Source: a virus. Taken from it: a stretch of 25,955 nucleotides of DNA. The stretch spans positions 1-25,955 of the IMG/VR virus record IMGVR_UViG_3300031215_000063, one strand, 5' to 3'. Below the pieces are notes generated by a model that saw only the letters and a list, made by a program, of their open reading frames with translations, did no database searches and had not been told where the DNA came from. Positions 1-5,988 of this stretch are shown here, piece after piece (the stretch's first letter is position 1; each line of letters starts with the position of its first letter). Both the position numbers and the translations under genes were made by a program.

Positions 1-2
1 AA

Positions 3-80
3 CTATCTAGAGTTAAGTTGTTGGAAAAAATAATAGAGTTTTGTTTGTCAGAAATGGTTAGAATTAAGAAGGAAAATTAA
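3..80 (+). CDS. 3' end of an unidentified gene (partial)
   Basis: The frame starting at base 3 is open from the window edge to a TAA at 78-80 and encodes about 25 residues, ending RIKKEN. It looks like an amphipathic helix with a basic end. The ribosome binding site of the next small gene lies inside its last codons, a coupling typical of this genome. Nothing in the fragment identifies a function, and the other two frames close within the first 35 bases. Confidence 0.4.
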   Translation, partial: LSRVKLLEKIIEFCLSEMVRIKKEN

Positions 81-81
81 T

Positions 82-165
82 ATGAGAAAAATATCTAAAG
101 AAGAGATATCAGAAATACTCAAACTCTCAAATAAAAATGTATGGGCAATTTATAAATATGATTAA
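82..165 (+). CDS. 27-residue small protein, N-terminus shared with the gene at 15665-15802
   Basis: This ATG frame encodes 27 residues beginning MRKISKEE and ending with TAA. A purine-rich AAGAAGGAAA sits just upstream. The first 24 bases are identical to the start of the minus-strand gene at 15665-15802, and the similarity continues weakly afterwards (an ILK motif follows in both). That argues for a real, duplicated small gene rather than a chance frame. The encoded peptide is charged at the front, with one tryptophan near the end. No function can be assigned. It sits among closely spaced small plus-strand genes, as is common in early regions of phages. Confidence 0.5.
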   Translation: MRKISKEEISEILKLSNKNVWAIYKYD

Positions 166-189
166 AGAACAATCACAAGGGGGAAAATA

Positions 190-270
190 ATGGACCACAC
201 AATATCTACTATACGAGTTGTAGTATTATCAATCGCAGTACTCGCGGGAATGTATTATCTATTAAAATGA
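190..270 (+). CDS. 26-residue single-span membrane peptide
   Basis: The ATG is preceded by AAGGGGGAAA, a good ribosome binding site. The frame encodes 26 residues with a hydrophobic stretch of about 15 residues (VVVLSIAVLAG) and a C-terminal lysine, so it should be a single transmembrane peptide. The TGA stop is one base before the next start at 272, consistent with translational coupling. Peptides this short often act on a host membrane protein, but nothing here shows which. Confidence rests on the ribosome binding site, the spacing and the membrane character. Confidence 0.5.
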   Translation: MDHTISTIRVVVLSIAVLAGMYYLLK

Positions 271-271
271 A

Positions 272-628
272 ATGAGTAAACTAGCTAAATTATTTAACCA
301 ATTATCTACATCCGAAATATTGAAAGAAGCTACTCCCACTGAAATGAAGGAGTATGTGTTCTTCCACCACATCATCCACCAGAAAGAGGTGATCGAAACA
401 GAAGGTTGTAGTAAAGCAATGATGCTGCTGGAGTATGATATAGTAGATGATTTTATGGAATCTAAGATTATATCTTTCAAAGGAGCACTAATCAACTCTG
501 TAGAACTAGAATCAGGTAGGGATCTACTGGTGAAATACTTCGATAGATCAATCGGGATATACCCCCCTATCATTTTCACAGTTAAGGACTATATTAACTG
601 TGATATGGAGAAGCTGTATGGAAGCTAA
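272..628 (+). CDS. hypothetical protein, 118 aa
   Basis: This protein of 118 residues is mostly helical and acidic, with two adjacent histidines followed by IIHQ near residue 32 and two methionines near residue 50. It has no signal peptide, membrane segment or recognised motif. It starts two bases after the preceding stop and its 3' end overlaps the next gene by 11 bases, so it is part of the same transcription unit that ends in the HD-domain protein. I do not recognise the family. Confidence 0.7.
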   Translation: MSKLAKLFNQLSTSEILKEATPTEMKEYVFFHHIIHQKEVIETEGCSKAMMLLEYDIVDDFMESKIISFKGALINSVELESGRDLLVKYFDRSIGIYPPIIFTVKDYINCDMEKLYGS

Positions 629-875
629 TTTATCAGAAGTATTGGCTAAAATTAACACAATTGAGGTACCCTACACTCCCGAACACAACAGACTCTGCAT
701 GGAACTATGCTACTCCATGCAGGAGGTGGTCAATCACCTAGATAACTTAGTTAATAAAGGTACTCTAGATGTTGAAGAATTACTTACATCAAGTAGAAGG
801 ATAGCTAACCTGTGCCTCTCATACTCCCCTGACCCTCAGCAAATAAGATTTAAAAAAAAACTAATTAATATATGA
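618..875 (+). CDS. hypothetical protein, 85 aa
   Basis: This is a small helical protein of 85 residues, beginning MEANLSEV and ending with a lysine-rich tail (FKKKLINI). I chose the ATG at 618 because GGAGAAG lies five bases upstream. An in-frame GTG at 600 has no such site and would lengthen the overlap with the previous gene. The TGA stop overlaps the next ATG as ATGA. No motif identifies a function. A bundle of helices with several leucine and cysteine positions is the most that can be read. Confidence 0.65.
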   Translation: MEANLSEVLAKINTIEVPYTPEHNRLCMELCYSMQEVVNHLDNLVNKGTLDVEELLTSSRRIANLCLSYSPDPQQIRFKKKLINI

Positions 876-1102
876 AATACGAAAATAGAAAAGAGATGCA
901 GTACCTATTGACAGTGATAGAGGGTATTGAGTATTTGGAAAATGATTTGGTAGATTCATGTAAAGAAAAGTTAAAAGGGAAATATGAAGGGGAAGTTAGG
1001 AACTACTTTGGACTAGCTACCTCAGGAAATGAGGTAGCTGTTATCGCAGAGTATCTAATAAATAAAAAACTAGAACTAATTAAATTATCTGGAGAATTAT
1101 GA
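872..1102 (+). CDS. hypothetical protein, 76 aa
   Basis: This 76-residue, lysine- and glutamate-rich protein is probably all helical, with no membrane segment. Its start overlaps the previous stop (ATGA), and its own stop overlaps the start of the HD-domain gene in the same way, so the three genes are translationally coupled. The last codons (KLSGEL) double as the ribosome binding site of the next gene and form one copy of a 21-bp direct repeat found again at 1611-1631. No family is recognised. Confidence 0.65.
   Translation: MKYENRKEMQYLLTVIEGIEYLENDLVDSCKEKLKGKYEGEVRNYFGLATSGNEVAVIAEYLINKKLELIKLSGEL
1082..1102 (+). repeat. 21-bp direct repeat, copy 1 (start region of the HD gene)
   Basis: This copy carries TCTGGAGAATTATGA, that is the ribosome binding site and start codon of the HD-domain gene. 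An identical 21-base copy lies at 1611-1631, immediately after that gene. Confidence 0.85.
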
Positions 1103-1611
1103 GATTATCACAGCTAGAACAAAAAACTAAGGACTTCGCAACATACAAACATGAAGGACAATTCCGAAAGTACACAGGAGAGCCTTATATCGTACACCCA
1201 CAAGCAGTGGTTGAGCTAGTTAAATCAGTGCCCCACACAGAAGATATGGTCTGTGCCGCTTGGCTACACGATACAGTAGAAGATACCGACACTACTATTT
1301 CAGAGATATATTACTCTTTCAATGTGACGATAGCGTACTATGTTGAGATGTTGACAGACTTAACCATCAAATCGGATGGAAATAGGATGTATAGAAAGGG
1401 TTTAGAACGTAGAAGGATAGCTAGAGCTATTCCACAGATTAAAACCATCAAATTAGCGGATCTAATAGACAATACTAAGTCGATAGTCGCCCAAGACAGT
1501 ACTTTTGCTAAGATTTATCTAAAGGAGAAGTTACTATTACTAAGGGTATTAAAAGAAGGCCAGCCCAAGTTATGGACTGAGGCGAATAGAATAGCTAGTG
1601 TAAATATTTAA
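1099..1611 (+). CDS. HD-domain alarmone hydrolase, MESH1/SpoT-hydrolase type
   Basis: This 170-residue single-domain protein resembles the hydrolase half of RelA/SpoT proteins and the stand-alone enzyme MESH1, which removes pyrophosphate from (p)ppGpp using Mn2+. Family residues are visible in order: a KHEGQFRKY segment at 17-25, the VHP histidine H33, the HD pair H57-D58 inside WLHDTVEDT, E61-D62, and the KLAD..DN segment with D121 and N125. The length fits a hydrolase domain alone, and there is no synthetase domain. The ATG overlaps the preceding stop, and a GGAGAA ribosome binding site lies just upstream. In the cell it would act on soluble alarmones, perhaps to suppress the stringent response or to neutralise small toxic alarmone synthetases. 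The fold assignment is firm; the exact substrate, including (p)ppApp, is inference. Confidence 0.88.
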   Translation: MRLSQLEQKTKDFATYKHEGQFRKYTGEPYIVHPQAVVELVKSVPHTEDMVCAAWLHDTVEDTDTTISEIYYSFNVTIAYYVEMLTDLTIKSDGNRMYRKGLERRRIARAIPQIKTIKLADLIDNTKSIVAQDSTFAKIYLKEKLLLLRVLKEGQPKLWTEANRIASVNI

Positions 1612-1631
1612 AATTATCTGGAGAATTATGA
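1611..1631 (+). repeat. 21-bp direct repeat, copy 2
   Basis: A perfect second copy of the 1082-1102 sequence, 529 bases downstream. It again places GGAGAA ahead of an ATG, here opening a frame of only 20 codons. Confidence 0.85.
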
Positions 1632-1690
1632 ATAGAGTAATGATGCTATATCCCAAGGAGAGTATATATTTAATTGTTTGGAAGATTTAA
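1628..1690 (+). CDS. 20-residue reading frame behind a duplicated start site (remnant?)
   Basis: An ATG frame of 20 codons (beginning MNRVMMLYPKE) uses the duplicated GGAGAATT initiation region from copy 2 of the 21-bp repeat. It may be translated because the site is the same as that of the HD gene. However, its short length and its position between a strong gene and a convergent hairpin suggest it is what remains of a longer gene after a deletion or duplication. No function can be assigned. Confidence 0.3.
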   Translation: MNRVMMLYPKESIYLIVWKI

Positions 1691-1707
1691 ATACGCTTTA
1701 ACTATTA

Positions 1708-1726
1708 GCTAGACCATTAGTCTAGC
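1708..1726. terminator. hairpin between convergent transcription units
   Basis: GCTAGAC and GTCTAGC form a perfect 7-bp stem around a 5-base loop, exactly where the plus-strand unit ends and the minus-strand unit reads toward it. It overlaps the last codons and stop of the small terminase gene. Neither side carries a long T run, so termination strength is uncertain. Confidence 0.45.
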
Positions 1727-2202
1727 CTCTTAGGTTTAAGTTTGTAGTACATTTCTTTCATGATTTGGAGATCCTCCTTACTCATCAACTTCTTCATAGT
1801 TTCTTTATTTACATCTTTTAAAGTATCTGGGTCCAGTTCTGGCTGCTTGTCTTTCCATCCAAAATGGTTCTTGAGTGCAAAGTTAGCGGCGTTCCCATTG
1901 TATGTTCCCGTAAGATACCCATCCTCGATACCCGCCTCTATAGCTCTAGTGGCCATTTCTAATACCTCTTTAAACCTATTATCTCCCAACATAGAAAGAT
2001 ACCTATAATGAGATAGCCCTAGATGAGCTTTCATACCCGACATTGAAAAGGGTGCACCATTCATTTCAGCTACTTTAAAATACTCAATGACAGCATCTTC
2101 TAACTCAAATTCCGTAATATACTCAACATATCTAGTTAGATATTTATGCCTAACTTTCTTTTCCTCAGAGGTAGCCTTACCACTATGTTTAGTGCTTTTC
2201 AT
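1717..2202 (-). CDS. terminase small subunit, P22/Sf6 gp3-like
   Basis: The small terminase subunit recognises viral DNA and helps load the large subunit for packaging. This 161-residue protein ends with the pattern typical of phage DNA-packaging gp3-like proteins: a repetitive helical region, then GTYNGNAANFALKNHFGWKD at about 99-118 and a charged helical tail. The N-terminus is basic and lysine-rich. Its ATG overlaps the 3' end of the upstream gene by 14 bases. It is the last gene of a long minus-strand operon, and no large terminase follows; plus-strand genes converge on it instead. The assignment rests on the FALKNHFGWKD signature and the size. Confidence 0.78.
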   Translation of the reverse strand: MKSTKHSGKATSEEKKVRHKYLTRYVEYITEFELEDAVIEYFKVAEMNGAPFSMSGMKAHLGLSHYRYLSMLGDNRFKEVLEMATRAIEAGIEDGYLTGTYNGNAANFALKNHFGWKDKQPELDPDTLKDVNKETMKKLMSKEDLQIMKEMYYKLKPKRLD

Positions 2203-2641
2203 AATTCAATTCCTTTTTCAATATAGTTACATCAGGTAGGCTAGCTGTCTCAACAATACAAAAGTCGAAGCTACCTTTCTCAATAGTATAGTCATATACA
2301 AACTCACATCTATTTAAGATAGTGATATTATCATCTTTTATCAAATTCAATATAACTAAAGTATCACACAAGTACTTATCTATGATAGTACCTACATTCA
2401 TTAGATCCGCAATATCTTTGGGGATATGTATAAAATAGAAGAATTTGAAAGGAGGTTTTAGATCGAAATCTCCCCAATCCATCCGTCCAAATGTTTGAGC
2501 AAAGAATTTCTTATTTTCAGATTCAGAACCCCAATGGAGGTTCCTATAGTCATTGAAGTTAAGGTTTACTTTTTTAGCTTTTACTTTCTTTCGAGGAATG
2601 GAGAGGGTTATAGGTAGGTTATTTTTCCAATATACTTTCAT
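2189..2641 (-). CDS. RusA-like Holliday-junction resolvase, probable
   Basis: RusA-family enzymes cut Holliday junctions in phage DNA, and the gene often sits near packaging genes. The 150-residue product has a basic N-terminus (RKKVKAKKVNLNFNDYRNLHW) and then a RusA-like segment: DLMNVGTIIDKYLCDTL followed by LIKDDN at about 79-108. This matches the family arrangement D.DN..K..lD.L with a downstream DD. The first Asp/Asn pair is less canonical, so the catalytic set should be checked. I start at the ATG at 2641, one base after the upstream stop. A TTG at 2662 would overlap the neighbour. The call could also be a RusA-fold protein without activity. Confidence 0.55.
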   Translation of the reverse strand: MKVYWKNNLPITLSIPRKKVKAKKVNLNFNDYRNLHWGSESENKKFFAQTFGRMDWGDFDLKPPFKFFYFIHIPKDIADLMNVGTIIDKYLCDTLVILNLIKDDNITILNRCEFVYDYTIEKGSFDFCIVETASLPDVTILKKELNYEKH

Positions 2642-2642
2642 A

Positions 2643-2834
2643 TTACCTATATAATTCCTCAATCATAATTTCTAGCATTTCGATTTTAAGTTTAATATTT
2701 TTACAATTATTTAGTAATGCAATAGCCTCATCTATATTATCTACTGAAATAGCATCCATAGCTAATTCGGCCAATTCACAATACCTACCTTCTAGATGGG
2801 CTATTTTGATCACAAACATACTTTTATTTTTCAT
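2643..2834 (-). CDS. hypothetical protein, 63 aa
   Basis: A 63-residue acidic helical protein, probably two or three short helices (AELAMDAI, DEAIALLNN, KIEMLEIMIEELY), suggesting a small helical bundle or coiled-coil hairpin. It overlaps the upstream gene by 11 bases and its TAA is one base from the next ATG. No family is recognised. Translational coupling in the operon supports that it is real. Confidence 0.6.
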   Translation of the reverse strand: MKNKSMFVIKIAHLEGRYCELAELAMDAISVDNIDEAIALLNNCKNIKLKIEMLEIMIEELYR

Positions 2835-3018
2835 TATTAGCCCATTCTAATAGTTTCCTTTCACAGTCTTCCTTACTTACACCTGTAAAATTATTTCTCT
2901 CATCCTTTGTCCAGTCTTCGGCTGTTTTATAAAAAAACAGTATAGTGTATTGACTGGCGTATGCAATAGTAAATTCATCACTTGAGTTCATTAACTGATT
3001 AATTGTTTTATATTTCAT
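2824..3018 (-). CDS. hypothetical protein, 64 aa
   Basis: A 64-residue soluble protein beginning MKYKTINQL, with a central hydrophobic beta-like strand (YTILFFYKT) and a charged helical end. The first 17 bases of the gene are repeated at 3483-3499 in front of a nine-codon frame, suggesting a duplicated and decayed copy nearby. No ribosome binding site is obvious, and translation may depend on the upstream small membrane gene. Function unknown. Confidence 0.55.
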   Translation of the reverse strand: MKYKTINQLMNSSDEFTIAYASQYTILFFYKTAEDWTKDERNNFTGVSKEDCERKLLEWANNEK

Positions 3019-3039
3019 AATTGTTCGCTTAAATTAATG

Positions 3040-3114
3040 CTACGTTGAAGTAACAAATGTGATTAGTAATAGTACAACACCCCAAAGAAACGTGGTACTT
3101 ACTATATCCATCAT
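3040..3114 (-). CDS. 24-residue membrane peptide
   Basis: AAGGAG lies six bases before an ATGATG start. The frame encodes 24 residues with a hydrophobic core of about 15 (FLWGVVLLLITFV) and ends TST with a TAG. It is a likely single-span membrane peptide filling an otherwise empty gap between two coding regions. The strong ribosome binding site makes it credible; its role is unknown. Confidence 0.55.
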   Translation of the reverse strand: MMDIVSTTFLWGVVLLLITFVTST

Positions 3115-3120
3115 TATTAT

Positions 3121-3144
3121 CTCCTTATTATTTTACTATTTCCT
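3121..3144. repeat. 24-bp direct repeat, copy 1 (spacer with ribosome binding site)
   Basis: On the minus strand this sequence is the spacer and AAGGAG site in front of the 24-residue membrane peptide. The same 24 bases recur at 3537-3560, where they are translated as part of the C-terminus of another gene. Confidence 0.8.
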
Positions 3145-3447
3145 CTATTGTTTACGAACATCCACCCAACCTTCTTTATCTGTGTAATTGTTGAACCCCC
3201 ACTCCATAGGAATCAATTGAACGGTATCCTCAGTCAAACACTCAAAGTAATCACCCTCACAGGAGTCCAGACAGTTCTTATATTCTAACTTATATACCTT
3301 ACCCTCAAGTGTGTTCTTAAGAATTACGTAACAAAACCAACCTCCCCACTGATATGAAGAAGAAACCTCTTCGTGATTGACGAACTCCCATCCTGGGGAG
3401 GTTAGCTCTAATATATCTATGGCTTCTTCTTTAGTAACAACTTTCAT
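3145..3447 (-). CDS. hypothetical protein, 100 aa
   Basis: A soluble 100-residue protein. Residues 1-15 form a short acidic helix (KEEAIDILEL). The rest is rich in aromatic residues and looks beta-stranded (YQWGGWFCYVILK, KVYKLEYKN), with an acidic CEGDYFECL segment. AGAGGAAA precedes the start. There is no membrane segment or signal peptide. It is not recognised as a known family; three cysteines at 58, 63 and 70 or so could support metal or disulfide binding, but this is only a possibility. Confidence 0.65.
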   Translation of the reverse strand: MKVVTKEEAIDILELTSPGWEFVNHEEVSSSYQWGGWFCYVILKNTLEGKVYKLEYKNCLDSCEGDYFECLTEDTVQLIPMEWGFNNYTDKEGWVDVRKQ

Positions 3448-3482
3448 CTATTTCCTCTATTATTTATTTTTAAAAAATTTCG

Positions 3483-3499
3483 ATTGTTTTATATTTCAT
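3483..3499. repeat. 17-bp repeat of the start of the 2824-3018 gene
   Basis: The bases ATTGTTTTATATTTCAT occur both at 3002-3018, where on the minus strand they encode the start MKYKTI, and here, where the same start is followed by a TAA after nine codons. This looks like the remains of a duplicated gene start. Confidence 0.7.
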
Positions 3500-3515
3500 C
3501 TCTGGGCACGTATAT

Positions 3516-3953
3516 CTAAAATCTAGGGGCATATCCTCTCCTTATTATTTTACTATTTCCTTTTATAATATCACTTTCAGTTAGTCTAACTAGTATTCTA
3601 GTTTCATCAACTACTACTCTAGGCCCTCTATGCAAGTCAAGACCGTATGTGTACCAACTATTTTGAGGTATCTTACCTATTCCTTTAAATTCAGTAGTAT
3701 TTTCACCAATAACATAGATATGGTGAATAGGATCTTTATCAGCTATACTATCTGAATGCCAACCGGGGATACAGGTATACTGGCCTACTTTAAGGTCTTG
3801 AAGTTTAACATCGACAGTAATGTAGTTTTTAGAATTTGTTAGAGGAGCTGACCTAATTAGGTCAGCTAGTTCAGGAGAGGCATACCTTAGTACACTAGCT
3901 AGCCTAGCGTACTTACAAGTTAAGTTAATATCCACAATAGTAATCTTCTTCAT
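3516..3953 (-). CDS. hypothetical protein, 145 aa, possible Fe(II)/2OG-oxygenase-like fold
   Basis: The 145-residue product has an order of residues reminiscent of the double-stranded beta-helix iron oxygenases: PGWHSD with H66 and D68, a following HHIYVIGENTTEF strand pair, a distal LHRGPR with H108, and arginines at 119 and 123 in RILVRLTE. In that superfamily HxD plus a distal His bind iron and an Arg binds 2-oxoglutarate. The protein is short for a full catalytic domain, so it may be a minimal or inactive member, or a small cupin-like phage protein. It overlaps the upstream gene by 29 bases. Its last residues are encoded by a repeat (3537-3560) that is a spacer elsewhere, so the C-terminus may be altered. 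Confidence 0.6.
   Translation of the reverse strand: MKKITIVDINLTCKYARLASVLRYASPELADLIRSAPLTNSKNYITVDVKLQDLKVGQYTCIPGWHSDSIADKDPIHHIYVIGENTTEFKGIGKIPQNSWYTYGLDLHRGPRVVVDETRILVRLTESDIIKGNSKIIRRGYAPRF
3537..3560. repeat. 24-bp direct repeat, copy 2 (translated copy)
   Basis: Identical to 3121-3144. Here it lies in frame in the end of the 3516-3953 gene and encodes GNSKIIRR, so what is an intergenic ribosome binding region in one place is coding in the other. Confidence 0.8.
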
Positions 3954-4299
3954 TTAAGGAGAGTTCCCCCTCTTTCAATGTATATGTGAGTTTAAACCCT
4001 TCCACCCCATATTTATGTCGGAATAGCTCCTCTACAACAGCCATACAAGTTAATTGGTCAGCGAACTCCAAACATATATCAGCTAGTGCACTATTTTCCC
4101 AATCCTCGTAGTCTTCTTCATTCACGTAAAACATAAATTCACACACATCCCCATCATTAAATCCTGGGATGTAACCTACGAATACTAACTCCGCACCCTC
4201 TTTACCGGTTAGAAAGTCTTTCATTTCTTCTAGTATAGCCTCCCAACACACGTTTTTTGCTTTTTGTACTTCTTCAATTGCTAATTCTAATTTTTTCAT
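3925..4299 (-). CDS. hypothetical acidic protein, 124 aa
   Basis: A very acidic 124-residue protein: an N-terminal helix (LELAIEEVQKAKNVCWEAI), a strand (ELVFVGYIP), then an Asp/Glu-rich stretch (NEEDYEDWEN) and a C-terminal NEEDYYCGY tail. The acidity could mimic nucleic acid or mediate protein binding, but this is speculation. The ATG overlaps the stop of the NadV-like gene as ATGA, so it is translated together with the NAD gene pair. No family is recognised, but its position directly after the pair is worth noting. Confidence 0.65.
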   Translation of the reverse strand: MKKLELAIEEVQKAKNVCWEAILEEMKDFLTGKEGAELVFVGYIPGFNDGDVCEFMFYVNEEDYEDWENSALADICLEFADQLTCMAVVEELFRHKYGVEGFKLTYTLKEGELSLNEEDYYCGY

Positions 4300-5987
4300 A
4301 AAAACCTTATATCGTTATAGTTAACTTTATTAAATACTTTTCCATTTTTAAATACAGTCCTTAGTTCTCCACATCCACTATCTTCGAGGGAAACTTCTTC
4401 ATTTAAAACATAATCATCACCTGATTTAACTACCTGAAGTAATCCTTTGGCGGAACGTTTGATTCCACCATCAGTAATAGGGTCTTTAAATACTGTTTGA
4501 GGTACTGCCCCAATCTCACCATAGGTGGTTTTCATAGCTATCCCAAAAGTATCTCTAGTTTGGTACTGATATGTGAAAGATCCTACTCCAAATACAATAT
4601 TACTAGATGCGAACCCCTTTTCCTCTAATCTTTGGAAAATATCAACTGCCCTATCCATCGTAATTGAGTCGCCATATATGACACCCACATGAGGGTCTAG
4701 TACTTTATATCCCTTTGAGTTAATTGATCCCCCAAACTCATCCCACAGTAGCTCAACCACACCTTTTGATTTAGGTAATAATGCAATTTCCACCATAAAT
4801 ATATCGGAATCGGAGCGTTCGATAAAATAAAATTGCTTGTCGAACCTATTCCATCTAACATCCACAACACACTCGTAGCACTTACCTTCAAACTTAAATT
4901 TTCCAACAACCTCATCCCCTCCCCATTCACCGTGACCAGTTTCATCAACCAGTCGCTCCAAAAGGGTATCTTTACACCATGCTCTGAACTCTCCAATATC
5001 TTCACAGTCTTTACTAAAATCCTCAATAGTTTCACCACAAATAATATCAGCCGGATCACCTGAATCAGGCCTAATGACTAGTTTACCTTCTCTAGCTAGT
5101 ACTTCTTCCTTTAATTTAGGCAGATACTCAGTCAGTACTTTCCACAAATCCCAAGTATCAGACACCACACTAACTATCCCACTAGGATATAATTTAGTGA
5201 TTAGTCTTGAAAAAGTTTCTAACTCAGACTCCTTAGATCCCATACACATAACTGAATGTTCAGTAGCAGGCACTGACATAGCAACTACCCCCTCAGCATC
5301 ATAGTATTCCTTAGCTAGTTGGATAGCAGGTACCGTATCTGATCCCATAAAACTAAGTAAATGAGCTGACCCAGATAATGCAGCATCATAAGGATTACTT
5401 AATCCTCTAAACGAAAAATCATGACATTGAAAATTCACATGTGAGGTATCGTCGCAAGTTCTTTCTGAAGCGTCCAGGCACAACTGTCTATAGTGATGTG
5501 CTATAGTAGCTGATGTAATAGGTCGCCATATAACACAACTTAACAATGTTTCGATGTAATTCACTAGCCAAAAGAAATCATCATGAGTGTTAGTTATTGT
5601 TAAATAGGGTACTCCGATATCCACCCTAGAGCCTTCAGGCAATGCTTTTATCTCAATAGGTAAATGTCCAAGTCTGTGCAACATTGTGAACATAAATACA
5701 CCATTATCCCCTCCCAGCGAGCTGTCCAACATGTTTTTATGTTCGGACAATAAATCATTCAATTCCCCTACCGACAGATTAAAAAATTCATCATTAAACA
5801 AATCAATTAAGTAGTCCTTAATGAAGTACTGTAGCCCATAAAAGACTGTTTTATTGTCTTTTAACCAAGGAGAATGTTTAGCTGACCTAGCTGTTAGGTT
5901 AGCATATATTTTATTTGTCCCAGCAGGGTATTGTCGTCGATGGTCTACTTTGTAAAAATCTATCAGGTCTAGTGGTTTAAGTTTCAT
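4296..5987 (-). CDS. nadV: nicotinamide phosphoribosyltransferase-like enzyme (NadV/NAMPT family; Namat candidate)
   Basis: NAMPT enzymes join nicotinamide to PRPP to make NMN. The phage relative Namat joins nicotinamide to ADP-ribose pyrophosphate, giving NAD+ in one step. This 563-residue protein carries the family landmarks in order: DFYKVDHR at 10-17, HDFSFRGLS at 189-197 (F and R around nicotinamide), MGSDTV with D217, TEHSV with H244, VSDTWD at 276-280, IRPDSGDP with R306 and D308, IYGDSI near 437-442, FGVGS near 476, and FKDPITDG near 500. About 85-90 residues are inserted after the RPDSGDP loop (about 319-408) relative to human-type NAMPT, which explains the extra length. AAGGAG precedes the ATG, one base after the prs-like gene. 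The family is certain; NMN versus NAD+ product is not decided by sequence. Confidence 0.93.
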   Translation of the reverse strand: MKLKPLDLIDFYKVDHRRQYPAGTNKIYANLTARSAKHSPWLKDNKTVFYGLQYFIKDYLIDLFNDEFFNLSVGELNDLLSEHKNMLDSSLGGDNGVFMFTMLHRLGHLPIEIKALPEGSRVDIGVPYLTITNTHDDFFWLVNYIETLLSCVIWRPITSATIAHHYRQLCLDASERTCDDTSHVNFQCHDFSFRGLSNPYDAALSGSAHLLSFMGSDTVPAIQLAKEYYDAEGVVAMSVPATEHSVMCMGSKESELETFSRLITKLYPSGIVSVVSDTWDLWKVLTEYLPKLKEEVLAREGKLVIRPDSGDPADIICGETIEDFSKDCEDIGEFRAWCKDTLLERLVDETGHGEWGGDEVVGKFKFEGKCYECVVDVRWNRFDKQFYFIERSDSDIFMVEIALLPKSKGVVELLWDEFGGSINSKGYKVLDPHVGVIYGDSITMDRAVDIFQRLEEKGFASSNIVFGVGSFTYQYQTRDTFGIAMKTTYGEIGAVPQTVFKDPITDGGIKRSAKGLLQVVKSGDDYVLNEEVSLEDSGCGELRTVFKNGKVFNKVNYNDIRFL

Positions 5988-5988
5988 A

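Noticed and set aside
262-579. A 105-codon minus-strand frame with serine-rich residues opposite the gene at 272-628
   Set aside because: It is antisense to a frame that fits the operon spacing and has no ribosome binding site support.
2642-2662. TTG start extending the RusA-like protein by seven residues
   Set aside because: It lies inside the upstream gene, whereas the ATG at 2641 follows that gene's stop by one base, as is usual here.
4697-5059. A 120-codon minus-strand frame inside the NadV-like gene
   Set aside because: It lies wholly within a well-conserved gene in another frame and has no family features or ribosome binding site.
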